From positions 1,088,379-1,152,378 of the forward strand of contig PSQN01000013.1 in NCBI GenBank assembly GCA_002989075.1: 64,000 nt of DNA, in the 5' to 3' direction. A program made the position numbers and the translations under genes. Below are positions 1-12,100 of the stretch, piece after piece. The notes under the pieces were generated by a model. That model saw nothing but the letters and a program-made list of their open reading frames with translations, was not told where the DNA came from and searched no databases. The stretch's first letter is position 1. Each line of letters begins with the position of its first letter. Source of the DNA: Arthonia radiata (lineage: Eukaryota > Ascomycota > Arthoniomycetes > Arthoniales > Arthoniaceae).

Positions 1-704
1 GAATCCGTCGTGCAAGGACATGGGGCATAGCAGGCAACTAACGCAAGCACCAGTTCAACTCATGGACCGCCGCCCGCGACTCGCCTTTCAGCAATGGACA
101 TCGTGAAGCGTACAGGAGTGGTGCCAGAGGATTGTCAGGAGTGGAGCAAGGAGGCCGGCGCACTGGGCGGTTTGATGCGTATGGAGGGGGCCCTGATATG
201 CCTGCGCCGGTGAAGACTTGTTGCGGATGAGCATGGGGGGCTTAAAGTCCTGTGCGGACGAGCTAGAGATACCCAGACAGTTAATGAAACATCCTGTTCG
301 ACACTTTTTGAACTGTTTGCAGCCCGTGCACTAGCTTTGGTGCTTTCGTGATCCACAACCAAGAGCTAGCGCGGAGGCTTGCGGAGCTCCTCGAATAGAC
401 GAGCACTTCAAGTCAATACGATTGCCTCTGTCGAAACTATTGTTGTTCTCTCACGGCCTTTCAGACACTTTCAGTAAGAGTGCGAGCCCTCACTTCGATG
501 CTCATAGCAACGAACGAATGCCCAGTGACAACGCGCCCAGCCCAGCCACCGCAAATAGTTACTCGTTGCCTCACCGACATTAGTGTTCTCTCCTCACTTT
601 CCATTCCAATTCACTCATTTCAGCCTTGCATTGCGCTCTTCCATGACCTGAAACATTGATGCTAAACCGTACACATACTTTGATGACCCCCATCCGCCTC
701 CACC
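1..704. other. left flank without a supported gene
   Basis: About 700 bases upstream of the first gene. Only short frames without family features are present, mostly on the minus strand. The last part is probably the 5' leader and promoter of the DUF2235 gene. A gene lying mainly outside the window could end here, but nothing in the sequence shows it. Confidence 0.5.
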
Positions 705-2305
705 ATGTCCAAACACAGCCGCTACGAAGAACACGACTACGAACGCTACGAACGAGACTCCGACGACTCACGAGACCATGACCAACCAAGACGAAATAAT
801 AACGCCAGCCAAAGCCTCACACGTATACCTTCACAATCCCGACCGCAAGGCCAACTCGTAAAGAAACGCCTGATCGTTTGTTGCGATGGTACGCTCCACC
901 ACCTCAGCGCGCCCCTCCACCCCGCACATCAACACAATCACTAACGCAATCCTGAACAGGCACATGGGTCAACGCCAACGCCGGCCTCCACAACGGCAAA
1001 ATCGAGCCCCCCTCCAACGTCTCCCGCTTCACGCGCGCCGTCCGCTCCTCCACCTCCACCGGCATCCCCCAAATAACCTACTACCAAGCCGGCGTCGGCT
1101 CCATGGGCGACGTGACCAACAAAGTCATCGGCGGAGCCACCGGCGCCGGGCTCGGCGAGAACGTGCGCGAAGCCTACTCCTTCATCGCTAACAACTACAA
1201 CGTCGGGGACGAGATATTCCTGCTCGGATTCTCGAGGGGCGCGTTCACTGCCCGTAGTGTGGGCGGGTTGATTGCGAGCATAGGTGTGCTCACGAAGGCG
1301 GGGTTGAGCTCCTTCCCGGTGATATATAAGGACTTCAAGAATAGGTTTGAGCGCGACTACAGGAGTCCGGCGAGGGATGTGCCGTTCCCGGATAAGCCGT
1401 CTGCGCGGTCGCCGGCGTATTCGAGGGAGCTGGAGAGGAGGAAGCTTACGACGCTGGGGGTACGGATACGCGCGATTGGCGTGTGGGATACGGTGGGCAG
1501 CCTGGGAGTGCCGCGCGTGGAATGGCTGGGCAAGCTCGGAAAGCGCGGGAACATGGAAGTGAGCGAGTATAAATTTTACGATACTTCACTGGACAACTGT
1601 GTGGACAACGCCTTTCAAGCACTGGCACTCGACGAGCAGCGCGCGAATTTCCAGCCGGCGGTGTGGGAGAAGCGAAGCAACACGCGGACGAACCTGATCC
1701 AAGTGTGGTTTCCAGGCGTGCACGCCAACGTCGGGGGCGGGTACAACGACCAGGAGCTGGCGAACGTGAGCCTGGCGTGGATGATGGCGATGATGGAGCC
1801 GCTACTGGAGCTGAATGAGAACTACATCCTTAGCGAGGAGAAGGCGAACGCGGAATACTACGACAAGAAGGGGCAGCCGGCGCGGCCGTGGAGTTTCGGA
1901 AAAATCTACAGTAACGACACCGGAGCATTCAAGGCGGCCGGCAAGATCACAAGGACGCCGGGCGATTACTGGAGGTTGGATCCGGAGACTGGGGAGGAGA
2001 TACGAAAACCGCTGAAGAATACGAATGAGTATGTGCATAGTAGTGTGCGGACGCGGTTCGTGATGGAGGGGCCTGGGAAGGGGGGAAGGGGGATATATAC
2101 GCCGCCGGCGCTGAAAGGGTGGCATTTGGATGCTGAGCCGGAGCTGCAGGGCCTGCCGACGCCGTGGTTCTGGGAGAACACGGAGGGGAAGGAGCGGGTG
2201 ATCTTGCCGGAGGCACCATTGAGGATGATTGAGCGGATGTTGTTGGATCAGAGTCCGGATGTGGTGGAGGTAGTAGAAGAGCGGCCGCCAGGAAAGCGAA
2301 GATGA
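705..2305 (+). CDS. DUF2235 domain protein (putative alpha/beta-hydrolase)
   Basis: Two exons, 705-888 and 960-2305, join across a 71-nt intron with a CTAAC branch site to give about 509 residues. The splice completes the family motif CCDGTWVNAN near residue 58, which supports the join. Further DUF2235 marks are the nucleophile elbow GFSRG near residue 151, WDTVGS near 238 and HANVGGGY near 315. These form the expected Ser-Asp-His set of an alpha/beta-hydrolase fold. The family is widespread in fungi and related to bacterial Tle1-type lipases, but the fungal substrate is unknown. The first 50 residues are charged and low in complexity. The gene converges on the next one with an 82-nt gap. The family call is firm; enzymatic activity is inference. 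Confidence 0.9.
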
Positions 2306-2387
2306 CAGGAAATTGAAAGAAAGGCTTCCGCCCGGACAAATTGTGTTTTTTCGTGTCCATTCTGCGTGTTACGGTCGTGTGAGCGTG

Positions 2388-3158
2388 CTATACGCCATTG
2401 ACCATGCGCCCGCCTGCATGATCATCCTCAATCACCCAGTCTCTCACGCCTCCTTTCCAATCAGCTATTCGCCCGTCGCTAATCCGGACGATCACCACCC
2501 TCACATCCGCACCCTCGATAAAGCACCCACGTCCGCCATCCCCAACAGCACTTTCATCTCCCGGAGAGCTCCCCAATATCCCTGGATTTGACTCCCGGAA
2601 CGTATTGTTCTGTAAATGCTGCTCTTTACACCATTTCTCCTCCTCACTGCCCCGCTCGGCGATCCTCGCATCTCCGTTGATAGTTGCACTAATCATTGAG
2701 AGCTCGTCCGTGTTCATATTCTGCAGTAGAGTCGCCAAACTAGACTGAGTCGCTGCCGGCGCAGGTGAACCCTCGCGCCCTGGATCCCGTGTTCGTGTGT
2801 TTGGTCGGTTCGTTACCCAGTCATGAACCAGGAGTGCTACTTTGGGATTGGAGAGGAGATTGAGCGTTTTCTTGGAGGAAGGATTGGTGGTCATGATGAT
2901 TGCTGGAGATCGCCAGAAGGGCGATGAGGGGAGGTAGGTGTAGTTCATGAGGGAGATATGGGGGGTTTGTGCTGTGCATGTCGCTAGGTGGAGCTGTAGG
3001 GTATCAGTACCAATATCTGGCGGTTGGTTTGTGCTGAAGGTGCGTACAAAGCGGGTGTTCTTTAGGCAAGTTACGACCTCTGGTGGCAGTGATCTTGAAG
3101 TAGTAGGGTGTGTGGATTCAGCGGAGGACTCGTACGTTAAGGGTGCGCCTGTCGACAT
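2388..3158 (-). CDS. pyridoxamine 5'-phosphate oxidase-like flavoprotein
   Basis: Single exon of 256 residues starting at an ATG at 3158. The N-terminal half has the split-barrel pattern of PNPOx-like proteins: LPPEVVTCLKNTRFV near residue 25, TPHISLMNYTYLP near 85, then IIMTTNPSSKKTLNLLSNPKVALLVHDW, which matches the region where such proteins bind FMN. It resembles the yeast YLR456W/YPR172W group, whose substrate is not established, rather than true PdxH. A Ser/Gly-rich insertion sits in the middle (around residues 125-145). It is convergent with the DUF2235 gene and tandem with the small gene upstream. Confidence 0.8.
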   Translation of the reverse strand: MSTGAPLTYESSAESTHPTTSRSLPPEVVTCLKNTRFVRTFSTNQPPDIGTDTLQLHLATCTAQTPHISLMNYTYLPSSPFWRSPAIIMTTNPSSKKTLNLLSNPKVALLVHDWVTNRPNTRTRDPGREGSPAPAATQSSLATLLQNMNTDELSMISATINGDARIAERGSEEEKWCKEQHLQNNTFRESNPGILGSSPGDESAVGDGGRGCFIEGADVRVVIVRISDGRIADWKGGVRDWVIEDDHAGGRMVNGV

Positions 3159-3243
3159 GATAGCGACCGGTTGGATGGCGTCTACCTAATTCCTGGATTG
3201 GATTAATTATCTACTACGTGCGGGCTGCTCTTCAATGATGTCG

Positions 3244-3757
3244 TTAAGAAGAGCATTTGCTATCGATAGACGATTCGACGCCTACCCATTCTGGGACTAG
3301 TGATGATGTGCCTGTCTGAATACGTTGCCGATGCGCAAAGACGTTGAGCACGCATGAAGGGATGGTGCTGTTCTTGAGGTATCGAAAGTGATACTCAATT
3401 GCTGACATAGCGTTCATCTTGCAAAGATCAAGACCATAGTCGTTCCAGGCACAGGCTCTGCTGATGGCCATCCACTTATTTGAGGGGTCGGCAACGTGAT
3501 CTAACAACAATAACGAGCATCTCGTCCTCCGAGCTTGGGCCTCTTTCTCCTCGTCTGGACTCTTAGATCGGTACCTGACAAGCTGACCCTAGACAGCAAC
3601 TCACGCGACCGCTGCGGGGAAGTCTCATTTCCTGCACACCACGACTAAATTATCCCAGATCAACTCTTACACTACGACGAAACCGGTAGCTTTGCTGCTG
3701 CAGAGGTACCACTTCAGCATAGCCGCTCCGCAAAGTGACAAGTGACTTCCGTTCCAT
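3244..3757 (-). CDS. uncharacterised two-exon protein
   Basis: I do not recognise this protein. Exon 1 runs from 3757 to 3671 and exon 2 from 3588 to 3244. A GTAAGA donor and a TCTAG acceptor, both in phase 0, join frames that are otherwise blocked by a stop. The product is about 143 residues; an in-frame ATG at 3799 would add 14. The C-terminal part looks like real protein, with a Trp/Cys/His-rich helical stretch (KWMAISRACAWNDYGLDLC) and a run ending in VLNVFAHRQR. No signal peptide or membrane segment is visible. It is head to head with the NIPSNAP gene. The splice model and an ordinary codon pattern support it, but no family match does. Confidence 0.5.
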
Positions 3758-3954
3758 TGAAGCAGCAGTAGGAGCAGTTGTACCCCTCACACCTAACATC
3801 CTACCTTGATTCAGCGTCCGTCTACCTGGGCTTGACTCTATTGCCTCGACTTTTCGACTGCACAAATTGGCCGAACACCTGAGGGAGGGTCATCGCTGCT
3901 GTCAACACATCCGCCCAAGCATCCCAGAGCTCCCATCAACCTCAGAAGCCGCAA
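3758..3954. promoter_or_regulatory. short divergent promoter with an inverted CCAAT box
   Basis: This 197-nt gap separates the start codons of the small minus-strand gene and the NIPSNAP gene. ATTGG at 3866-3870 is a CCAAT box on the minus strand, the core bound by the HAP/NF-Y complex. Regulation of either gene by it is inference. Confidence 0.35.
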
Positions 3955-5190
3955 ATGGCACAACCGGCATCTACCCGTCTTGCCCGACGACTCATCCCAT
4001 CAACCTCCACTCGCCCTCTTTTCACACCTTCAACACCCACACGCGCCTTCACAACAACCACATCCCTCCAAAAGACCCCTTCCCTCGCCGACATCTCCTC
4101 CAACAACGGGCCCGCCTTCGAAGCCCACCAAAAAGAATTCCGCGAGCGCATCCGCGCCCAAAAAGCCCAGCGAGACCGTAAGGCACCTGCCAAACCCACT
4201 GCTGACTCCACTCCTGCTGCTGCTTCGGACGCCGAAGAACTTGCCTCTGCTCAAGCGCGCTCCGTTGAAAATGCCCTGAACTCACCCACGCTTCTAGGCG
4301 AGGCCCGCGAGGCCGCTCGCGCCGCGCATGGCGGCTCCGAACCATCGTCCTCGGAGAACGGTCAGAAGGAGAGACAGCGCCAAGGGATGGTGAGCCGGCT
4401 TATCCATGGGACGGAGGAGGGGAGGTTGCATGAGAAGGAGTTGGAGCAGAGCTTCTCGCAGGTGCTGGCGAGAGGGAAGTATGTGCATAGCATTACGTTT
4501 CATACCGTTAAACCGGAAAAGGTGGATGAGTATACGGAATTGGTGGGCTCGTATTATCCGAGGGCGGCAAACGACCCGGACAATCATGTCAAGCTTGTGG
4601 GCAGCTGGAAGACGGAGGTCGGCGATGCGAGCACGTTTGGTAAGTCGCCTGTACTTTACACAGTTCTTCTATAAGGTGGAGGAGAGCTAACCAGCAACTA
4701 CGCAGTCCACATCTGGGAATACGAGCGCTACCACGGCTTCCACGACAGCATGCATACCATCGCCGCGCACCCCGACTTCGCCAAATACGACGCCGCTGTC
4801 AGATCCATGATCACCTCCAAGCACCTCTCGCTGATGCAAGAATTCTCGTTCTGGCCCACTAGCGCTCCCCGCAAGCTCGGCGGTCTCTTCGAACTCCGCT
4901 CATACAAGCTACACCCGGGCAACCTGCTTGAGTGGGAGACCCACTGGCGAAAGGGTCTCGACGCACGCAAGCAGGTCATGGAAGGTGTCGGCGCTTGGTT
5001 CGTACAAATTGGCGACTTGAATACGGTGCACCATCTTTGGCAGTTCGCGAACTTAGAGGAGAGGAAGCAGAGGAGGGAGCAGAGTTGGGCTGTTGAGGGA
5101 TGGGGCGATACAGTACACAAGACGGTGCCGCTGATCCAGGAGATGCAAAGCAGGATCATGGTGCCATGTGAGTGGAGTCCGATCGCTTGA
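3955..5190 (+). CDS. NIPSNAP family mitochondrial protein
   Basis: Exons 3955-4639 and 4706-5190 join across a 66-nt intron to give 389 residues. The N-terminus is Arg/Ser/Thr-rich and free of acidic residues for about 45 residues, a typical mitochondrial presequence. A charged linker follows. Two NIPSNAP (dimeric alpha-beta barrel) repeats then appear: one starts at YVHSITFHTVKPEKVDEY near residue 180, the other at LFELRSYKLHPGNLLEWE near residue 310. The splice restores VHIWEYERYHGF, a hallmark of the first repeat. Animal NIPSNAPs bind mitochondrial membranes and act in mitophagy signalling; the fungal role is not established. Confidence 0.9.
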
Positions 5191-6039
5191 ACGGAGTGTT
5201 GTTGGCAAAACGGTGTCAGCATGGGGCTGCTCAGTGGAGCGCAGAATGAGGTTTCAGTGGCAAGACCTCCACACTATGCATGAGATAGCGAGGGCATCGT
5301 AAACAGGCACAGTAGGTCAAGCGGTCACCAGGTGCAGGGCGGGTATACTTACAGTGCACAAGGCACTGGAACAGACTGGTGGACGGCGGGATGTACAGGA
5401 GCGCAAGCACAGGTACAACTGCATGTCTACTATGGGTAGGACGTTCACTTTCCATTTGCTTCCTCTCCCATTAAGCCTGTAGACGACTCTAGACCTTGTT
5501 TCTGTTCATTACTGCCTCTCTACCTTTCCTTGCAGCAGCCTCAAATTGAGCTTAAACCCCACTAGGTGAGCTTTCTTGAGGACCGCAATCTTTTCTCATG
5601 TCTATCCTCCCTTGCTCTTCACCAAGACCACTACCTTACAGCACATCTCTACCTTCTTTCGCCCTCTACCAACAGCACTCCCTTCGAGCACCCATCGATT
5701 GATACCGCTCCGATAATCGATCTCTTGCATTGACCGTACTTGGTGGGTTTCCCCTAGGACATCACGTATAGCGACAGAATGAACATAGAGCATGGTACCA
5801 CGAGAGCGTGGGGACCCCGATGGTTGGTGGACAGACGGGAACGATTCAGCGCGATCTTAGTGGCCCCAGTTTGCCTGCACAGTGCACACAGCCACATCGG
5901 CGTCTTCACGCAAGGCTGTCGGCAATCTTGATATACGGGCGTCCGAAACTCTTACTGCCCCTCAAGCTAAATGCAACAACCTCGATCAGCGTATGGATCC
6001 CTGTGGACACGTTCAACCACTCCATGATCGCAGCTAGTG
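5191..6039. other. intergenic, nothing recognised
   Basis: About 850 bases between the NIPSNAP stop and the proposed start of the CorA-like gene. Short frames on both strands lack family motifs and consistent splice sites. Confidence 0.5.
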
Positions 6040-7591
6040 ATGTCAACATACGCTGATCTGCTAAGGTCAGCAGCGCTCGATGATGAAAGCTCTAGATTCG
6101 TGTTGCGCTTCCTCCGTTCAACATCGGCCGCATCGTCGGAACAGTCAACGTAGTTACACGTGTTTGACAGTCACAGCAATCGACTAGAGAGAGTTCACAT
6201 CGCAGTAGACGAGATCGCAAGAATCCCGGCCGGAGCTCAAACCCGCATTGTTTGGCTGGCATATCCATCATTGGAGCAACTTCACCGTCCGACTCTTGAC
6301 AAATTAGCGACTGCTTTGAGGATCCCACCCTTGGTACTGTGGCGGCACTTACACGTCCATCGTAGAAGGATGGCTCCCAGCCTCTCATTTGGCATCCGTA
6401 GTACTCATGACAATTTCCCAGTTTTGGATTTCCGGTTTACTTACAAAGGGGAGTGCAACGAGTCTTGCGTTCTTTTGAGACATCTTGGAGACAGTAACAC
6501 CGCGTTTTGTATGTGCTAAGGCTCTGCGCGACGCGTAGTTATTTGCTGATAAACTGACAGGGCTACTCATATCACAATCCGGACCAGACTTGCGACATTA
6601 TTCTCAACAACTGACACCACATTTTGAGACTTGCTCGGATATGACAATGACCACGATCTCATCATGTAGCTCGCGTCTTTCCGACATCCACAAGGCGCAG
6701 TTGTCGATGACCAATGAAGAGTGTGCAAGCGCCAACATGAATCCTCACGAGTACTTGCTTCCACTTCTTCAAGACCACGTAGAGCAGATTGCGAGATATC
6801 TTGAGAGATGCGTCACTCAGTTCGATGATTGCAAGTACACGGTGGATGCTGAAAAGATTCGTGAGCTCGTTACTGATAGTTCGAATGTTATGTCGGACCT
6901 AGAAAAGTTCCGATCAGAGCTAAGATCCCACCTTGAAGCCTGCAATTCATCAGCCAGTCTAGTACTCGAAGGTATCTTTAAACAAATCGATGTGCCGCAA
7001 GATCATTGCTCCCGACTCTCACAGTCAATCAGAGACGTGGTCTCTATCCAGGTGGGCTTGGCAGCCCTCGAGGAATCGAAGAAATCCATCGAACAAGCCA
7101 AGAGCACGAAACGAATCTCACAGCTCGCTTACGTCTATTTGCCATTTGCATTTGGCTCTTCACTCTTTGGCATGAATGTCGCGCAGTTCCAGGATGCAAA
7201 GTTATCCAGCTATGTCGCCACAACCATCATGCTACTCACAGTAACGCTGTTGTTCTACTTCATCCCCTCACCAATTCAAATGATGATCGGATGGTATACG
7301 AGATATCCGGAAGTTTTAGACACTCTAGCGAGAATCCGATGGCATCTCCCATTGTGTTCACTGATTCTGTATGGTCATCTCTTATGCCATGGATCAGCAA
7401 GTACGGATACCCTCATGGATGTTCTTCGAGTTGATGCGGGTTTCGGAACTGTAGAGGAGCACTTCCCGGACGAAGACAACGCCTTTGTTACCTGTGTAAT
7501 GGAGGCGCATCCTAGGTTAGCGTGGTTGTGGCTGCCGTGTGCCCAATATATTAACGATCGCGTCGAGGAGCATACTATGAAGCGAGCCTGA
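6040..7591 (+). CDS. CorA-like Mg2+ transporter, with an in-frame TAG or an unusual intron
   Basis: From the ATG at 6040 one frame runs through a TAG at 6151-6153 to 6508. A 52-nt intron (6509-6560) then joins it to the long second exon ending at 7591. The fungal CorA pattern is clear: QTRIVWLAYPSLEQL and LDKLATALRIPPLVLWRHL in the N-terminal domain, a long helical stalk, then TM1 ending in FGMN (the GMN selectivity motif, near genomic 7170) and TM2 with LLTVTLLFYFIP. The TAG lies in otherwise good coding sequence. It could be a nonsense change in a decayed gene. Alternatively, 6100-6153 (GTGTTG...CGTAG, 54 nt) is an in-frame intron, giving about 481 residues. The donor is poor, so I cannot decide. 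The loop after GMN is also divergent from classical CorA. Confidence 0.65.
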
Positions 7592-9137
7592 AAGACTTGG
7601 AGTATCAACCTGGTGGGGAGGTACGTAATTAGAACATCACTCATCTTGGATAGGCTTCCGCTTGTAACATGCAGCTTTACTAAACAATTCTTGAACGCTC
7701 TCACTAGCAAAAAGTACTGACTATACCTCCGCGCCTCTTCCCAACTTCCCAAACCCCAAATCCAGCAACGCCACCATTTCCCCATCCCACTTTCACCATC
7801 CCGCCTCCACTTTCCCATACACCTCAACATCTCGCTCGACACTCCAAATCTCGGCCCTATCCGTTCCCCGCCCGCCCTCAGACACCATTTCATAGCATCC
7901 ATGTGTCACCACTACTCCATGACCACCACCACTCCATCACCGCCACCACCACTCTATCACCGCCACCGCTCCATCACCACTACATTCCCACCACCACTCC
8001 ATCCCCACGACCACTCCATCCCCACCACTCCATCCCCACCACTCCATCCCCACCACTCCCCACCACCACTCCATCACCACCACTCCATCACCACCACCAT
8101 TCCAATCCTACCACCACTCCATCACCACCACCACTCCATCCCCACCACGCCTCCATCCCCACCACGCCTCCGTCCCCGCCACTCCTTCATCCCCACCACT
8201 CCATCACCATTCCATCCCCACAACTCCATACCCACCACCACTCCACCACCATCCTTCCTCCAACCCAGCTTAAACTCCAAAACCTCTCATCATTCACACA
8301 AGTAACCTGCTCATCCTCTCTTTTGAAGTTCTCAAAACTGGGCAAAGAAAGTGAAAGAACACCGGCGACTGTCGCTGAGGGTGGCGTTCTTCACGATCGC
8401 TGGGATATCGGCCCAGGTGGCGCTGTTCGTTAGCTGCGTATCGTAGGAGTGGTCCTTTCTCTTGGATTCTGGTTAGACGGTTTGGGGGTAGGGGATGTGG
8501 GTGTTGGTCTTGGTGGCGTCTGCGAGGGTTTGCAGGGGCGAATTTGGCTTGCGATGTGGACTTGCGCTTCCTGTAAGGTTTGGTTATGATTTCTGCATTA
8601 AGGACGGGTAGGAGAGAACCTGATGCGTGGGCTAAGCCGGTGGAGTGGTGATTGGACGTCTTGCGAAGTGGCGCCATGTGTGCTCTTGAGGTACGGTCTT
8701 GTCTAATATCACGCATCGCTTGCACAATCGTTTGAGTGCTTGCTGACCTTCGCGTTTGCGCCGTGGTCTCAGCAATGTCGCTGTACTGGAATACTTATGA
8801 CCGGCGGCTGGGAGTCTACAAGAGCGTTGACGAACGCGAATAGTAGGATAGGAGGAGTATCGGAGATCCGTGCAAACAATCATCATCCATAATCATACAC
8901 ACTACTTGTACACTTATACATGCCAATGTCCATATCGATAACATATATCCACGCTATGCAATGCCATTCACACATGCCTTCCTTTACTTCCGACGCCATC
9001 CCATCTATTTCCATTCCAAGCCCCACATCCTCCTCGTGAAAACCTCCCTTCCTCTCCATAGACCCCTTCCCATCTCTCCTTTGCTCTTCCACAAACCAAC
9101 CTCGGCCATTTCACCAACTCAAATACCGCGCCGCAAT
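7592..9137. other. intergenic region around a minisatellite
   Basis: About 1.5 kb between the CorA-like stop and the 3' end of SEC2. It holds the pyrimidine-rich minisatellite listed separately. The remaining frames, including one of 143 codons on the minus strand at 8294-8725, show no family features. Confidence 0.5.
7903..8275. repeat. CCACCACTCCATC minisatellite
   Basis: About 370 bases built almost only from C, A and T in units related to CCACCACTCCATC, with variants CCCCACCACTCCATC and CATCACCACCAC. The units are imperfect and of changing length, so this is a degenerate tandem array. Strand asymmetry is extreme (almost no G on the plus strand). It keeps frames open by chance in more than one reading, producing Pro/His/Thr/Ser-rich translations that should not be read as genes. 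Confidence 0.9.
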
Positions 9138-12100
9138 CTAAGCGAACGCGCCCGGAATCTTGACAGGACTCCGACTCCGGCTCAAATCGCTGCCTTCTCT
9201 CACCCTCTTCACAGGACTCACACTCCGACTCGCCACTACGCCTTGTCCGCGACTACCGCTGCCTATGCTGACTTGACTATCCGCTCGCACTCTTCCGAAT
9301 CTTTCTGATGAACCCAGTGAGGCCATCGCTTCTTCAATTGCGCTGCCTTTGCTTTCAACACTGCCTCTTGCGCCGGATGCCGTACTCGGTCGTGGCGAGT
9401 CGACTGTGGATTGACGACGACTGCGTGTGGTGGAGAAAGATTTGCGCTCAGGTGAGCCGAGAGCAGCCAAAGCATCGTCAATGGCGCTGTTACTTTCGAC
9501 GCTTGCATGGTTGTGATCGATTGTTGATTGGCGTCGACTGCGCGCGGTGTGTGAGAACGGCTTACGCTCGGGGCCGCTAACGCTGTTGTCGAAGGTCTTA
9601 CGTTCGGGGCTACCAGGTCCGGATCTCAAACCGCTACCACTCGAGCCAGGTCTACTGACGTCGGCGCTGCGGGTTGCAGGGCGCAAAGGTGGCGGTGTCA
9701 TAACTGGAGACGCGGGTTCCTCGCCACCAAAGCGAGAGGCTAGGGCGGCGACTTTACTGTTGCCCGCTCGTTTTGCCGGCTGTTGAGATGGCGTGCCAGG
9801 CGCGGAGGGCGTGAGCTGCGGCGCGGTTTCGGAGAAGGACATGCGAGGAGTCGAAAAGAGGGAGTTTGAGTCTTTTGGTGTCAGACGGGGTGATTGAGAG
9901 AACTGTGTAGACGTCTGTGTGGGTATCGAGGGCGATGAAATTGGGGTTGAAGAAGGTAGTGCGGAGACAGGGCGGCGCGGAGATGGTGAGAGGGCAAGTG
10001 GTGTCGCTGCAAGTCCTGTCACAGCGGAGACAGGGCGGCCGCGGGGCGACGGCGAGTTTGTCGGTGCAGGTGCAGAAGACGATGTCGGCAAGCCTGATCC
10101 CGCGAGCTCAATACCCGTGGCGGCTTTTGATGCTGCGACATCATGGTTAGCAGTCTTGATGTCTGATGCTTGTTCTGTCCTGGCTTCTGTAGCTGGAGGC
10201 TGACGCGAAGGAGACCGTGATGTCTTCGGGGTAAATAAGGCACCAAGGTAGCTGACCGCGGACATGTTGGGAGCGGAACTTGCAGGCGACGATGCGTGAG
10301 CGGTTGTACCAGCCGTCGTACGTGTGGTAAGGCGGTCAAGCGTTGCGGCGCCGTCGGCATCGTCAGTGGTAGAGTCACCCGTTGCAGCTGATGGCAGTCC
10401 ACCGTCCCGTGGACCAAATGAGAAGGCTTTGGTGGATTTTGAGGAAGAGGGCCAGGGCATAGTGTTTGAGCCACGTCGGAGTGTATGAGCCTCGAGAGCA
10501 TCAGGGACGGTCGGAATCGAGGAATCGAACGGCGATGGCGGATCGGTATCACGAGAAGATGGTGGCCGAGATGCGGAAGCTGGCGCGGAAGGTCGCTTGA
10601 ACGGATTGGCATAAACAGGCTCAGATGGAGACGCGGCAGTTGGTTCCCCATGTGCTTGCGTGGTCTTTGCTTCAAAGAAGGCCTTGCCAGAAGCTGCTGA
10701 AGATGGTGGCCGCGCAGAAGGCGCCGCCTCATGCTTGGCTGGGACCGCATCTCTCGAACCTGGTTGGGTCGGCCGAGGCTCCGGTGCAGATGGTGGAGGT
10801 GTGATTGTACCAATGCTTGGCCGTTCATCTCGAGCACCTGCAAATGACTGCTTCAGCAGGGAAGTATCCGTTGGTCGGACGCGAGTATCGTCCGCTGTTG
10901 GTGTTGCTGTAGCGCTACTGAGCGGCAGTGTCTCCTTCGCTGCCGCAGCATCTAAGGTGTCAGCTCTAGAGAGTGGCGACAATTCCGGCTGCTCCGATGA
11001 TGTTGTGTGCTGCGAGTCCGCGCGAGAGATGCTCGCCAAGTCTGAGTCTGAGCGAGAGTCTGTGCCAGACTCTTTGTCGGTCTCCAGGTACGCTCCATTG
11101 ATAGGGGAGACGGGATTGCTTCCAGGGGTGGGGATAACGCCACCTCCAACGCGGCTCCAAAACATCTTCTCGCGCAGCTTGATACACTCCTCCCAGGCAG
11201 CTCGACACTCGTCGATTGTCTCGTTCTTCATTGCACCCTTCTTTGCCATCCTCAAGAAGCTTGTAAAGTCGCACGTTGACCGAAGACGGGCGAGGCAATA
11301 ATCACATGTTGGATAACGTTGCGCCTCGTCGCTATCCGATGCCCTAAATCGGTATCGTCGAATGTGCTCTTCATTAGTTCGAGACTCACCACACATAGCG
11401 CAAGCGTAGGCGGGACTATGGTAAGCATGCCGCCGCGGAAACGGTTCCACGATCAGACGACCGGTCGTAATGCTGGTAAGTACACCTCTCCTTGCTAGCC
11501 ATGAGAGGCCTGGTGCCGTGTCAAGCCTCAATGTAGGCTCAATATCCTCTGCGAGTGCGCGCTTGAAGTATTTGGTGTCTTTCAACGCTACTGACGGCCC
11601 CTCAGTGTCGTCTGGCCTTGGAGAATTGTTTCCGCCAGGCGTAGGAGTGGTCTGAGCTGATGTTGACCTCGATGAAGGAGTGATGGCAGAGCGTATCGAA
11701 GGTATGACTGTCGACTGTGACCCGAACTCTTTCGATCCTAGACCGAGCACGTTCAACCCCGTGGCATAGCTGCCGCTTGCTGATCTGCTCGGCGGTGTAC
11801 TACCCTTGTTCGTTCGTAGCAAGCCCACAAAATCCTCGTATGACTGCACGTCGGTTCTGACGACTGGATGTATGAGATGATCGAAGTGAAGTGGACTCTC
11901 AGGTGGTGGGAGACTTTGAGTACTGAGCGCGTTCCTGGTGTGCGTTGGAGCGTGAAAGGTCCCAGATTGGAGCTTCTCAGTGCTGTTGTTCACCACAGGC
12001 GTTGTCGGCGCAGTATTCGACGAGTGCGTAATATCCCTGGGCCGGTCGCGTTGCGCCTGCAGCACCTCCTTGAGCTGCGTAAGCTGATCCTGCTGTGACG

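Noticed and set aside
7901-8433. Two overlapping plus-strand frames of 134 and 176 codons
   Set aside because: They lie in the CCACCACTCCATC minisatellite; lack of stops follows from composition, and the products are only Pro/His/Ser/Thr repeats.
10019-10843. Minus-strand frame of 274 codons
   Set aside because: It is a shifted reading of the Ser/Pro-rich part of SEC2, which has the family motifs.
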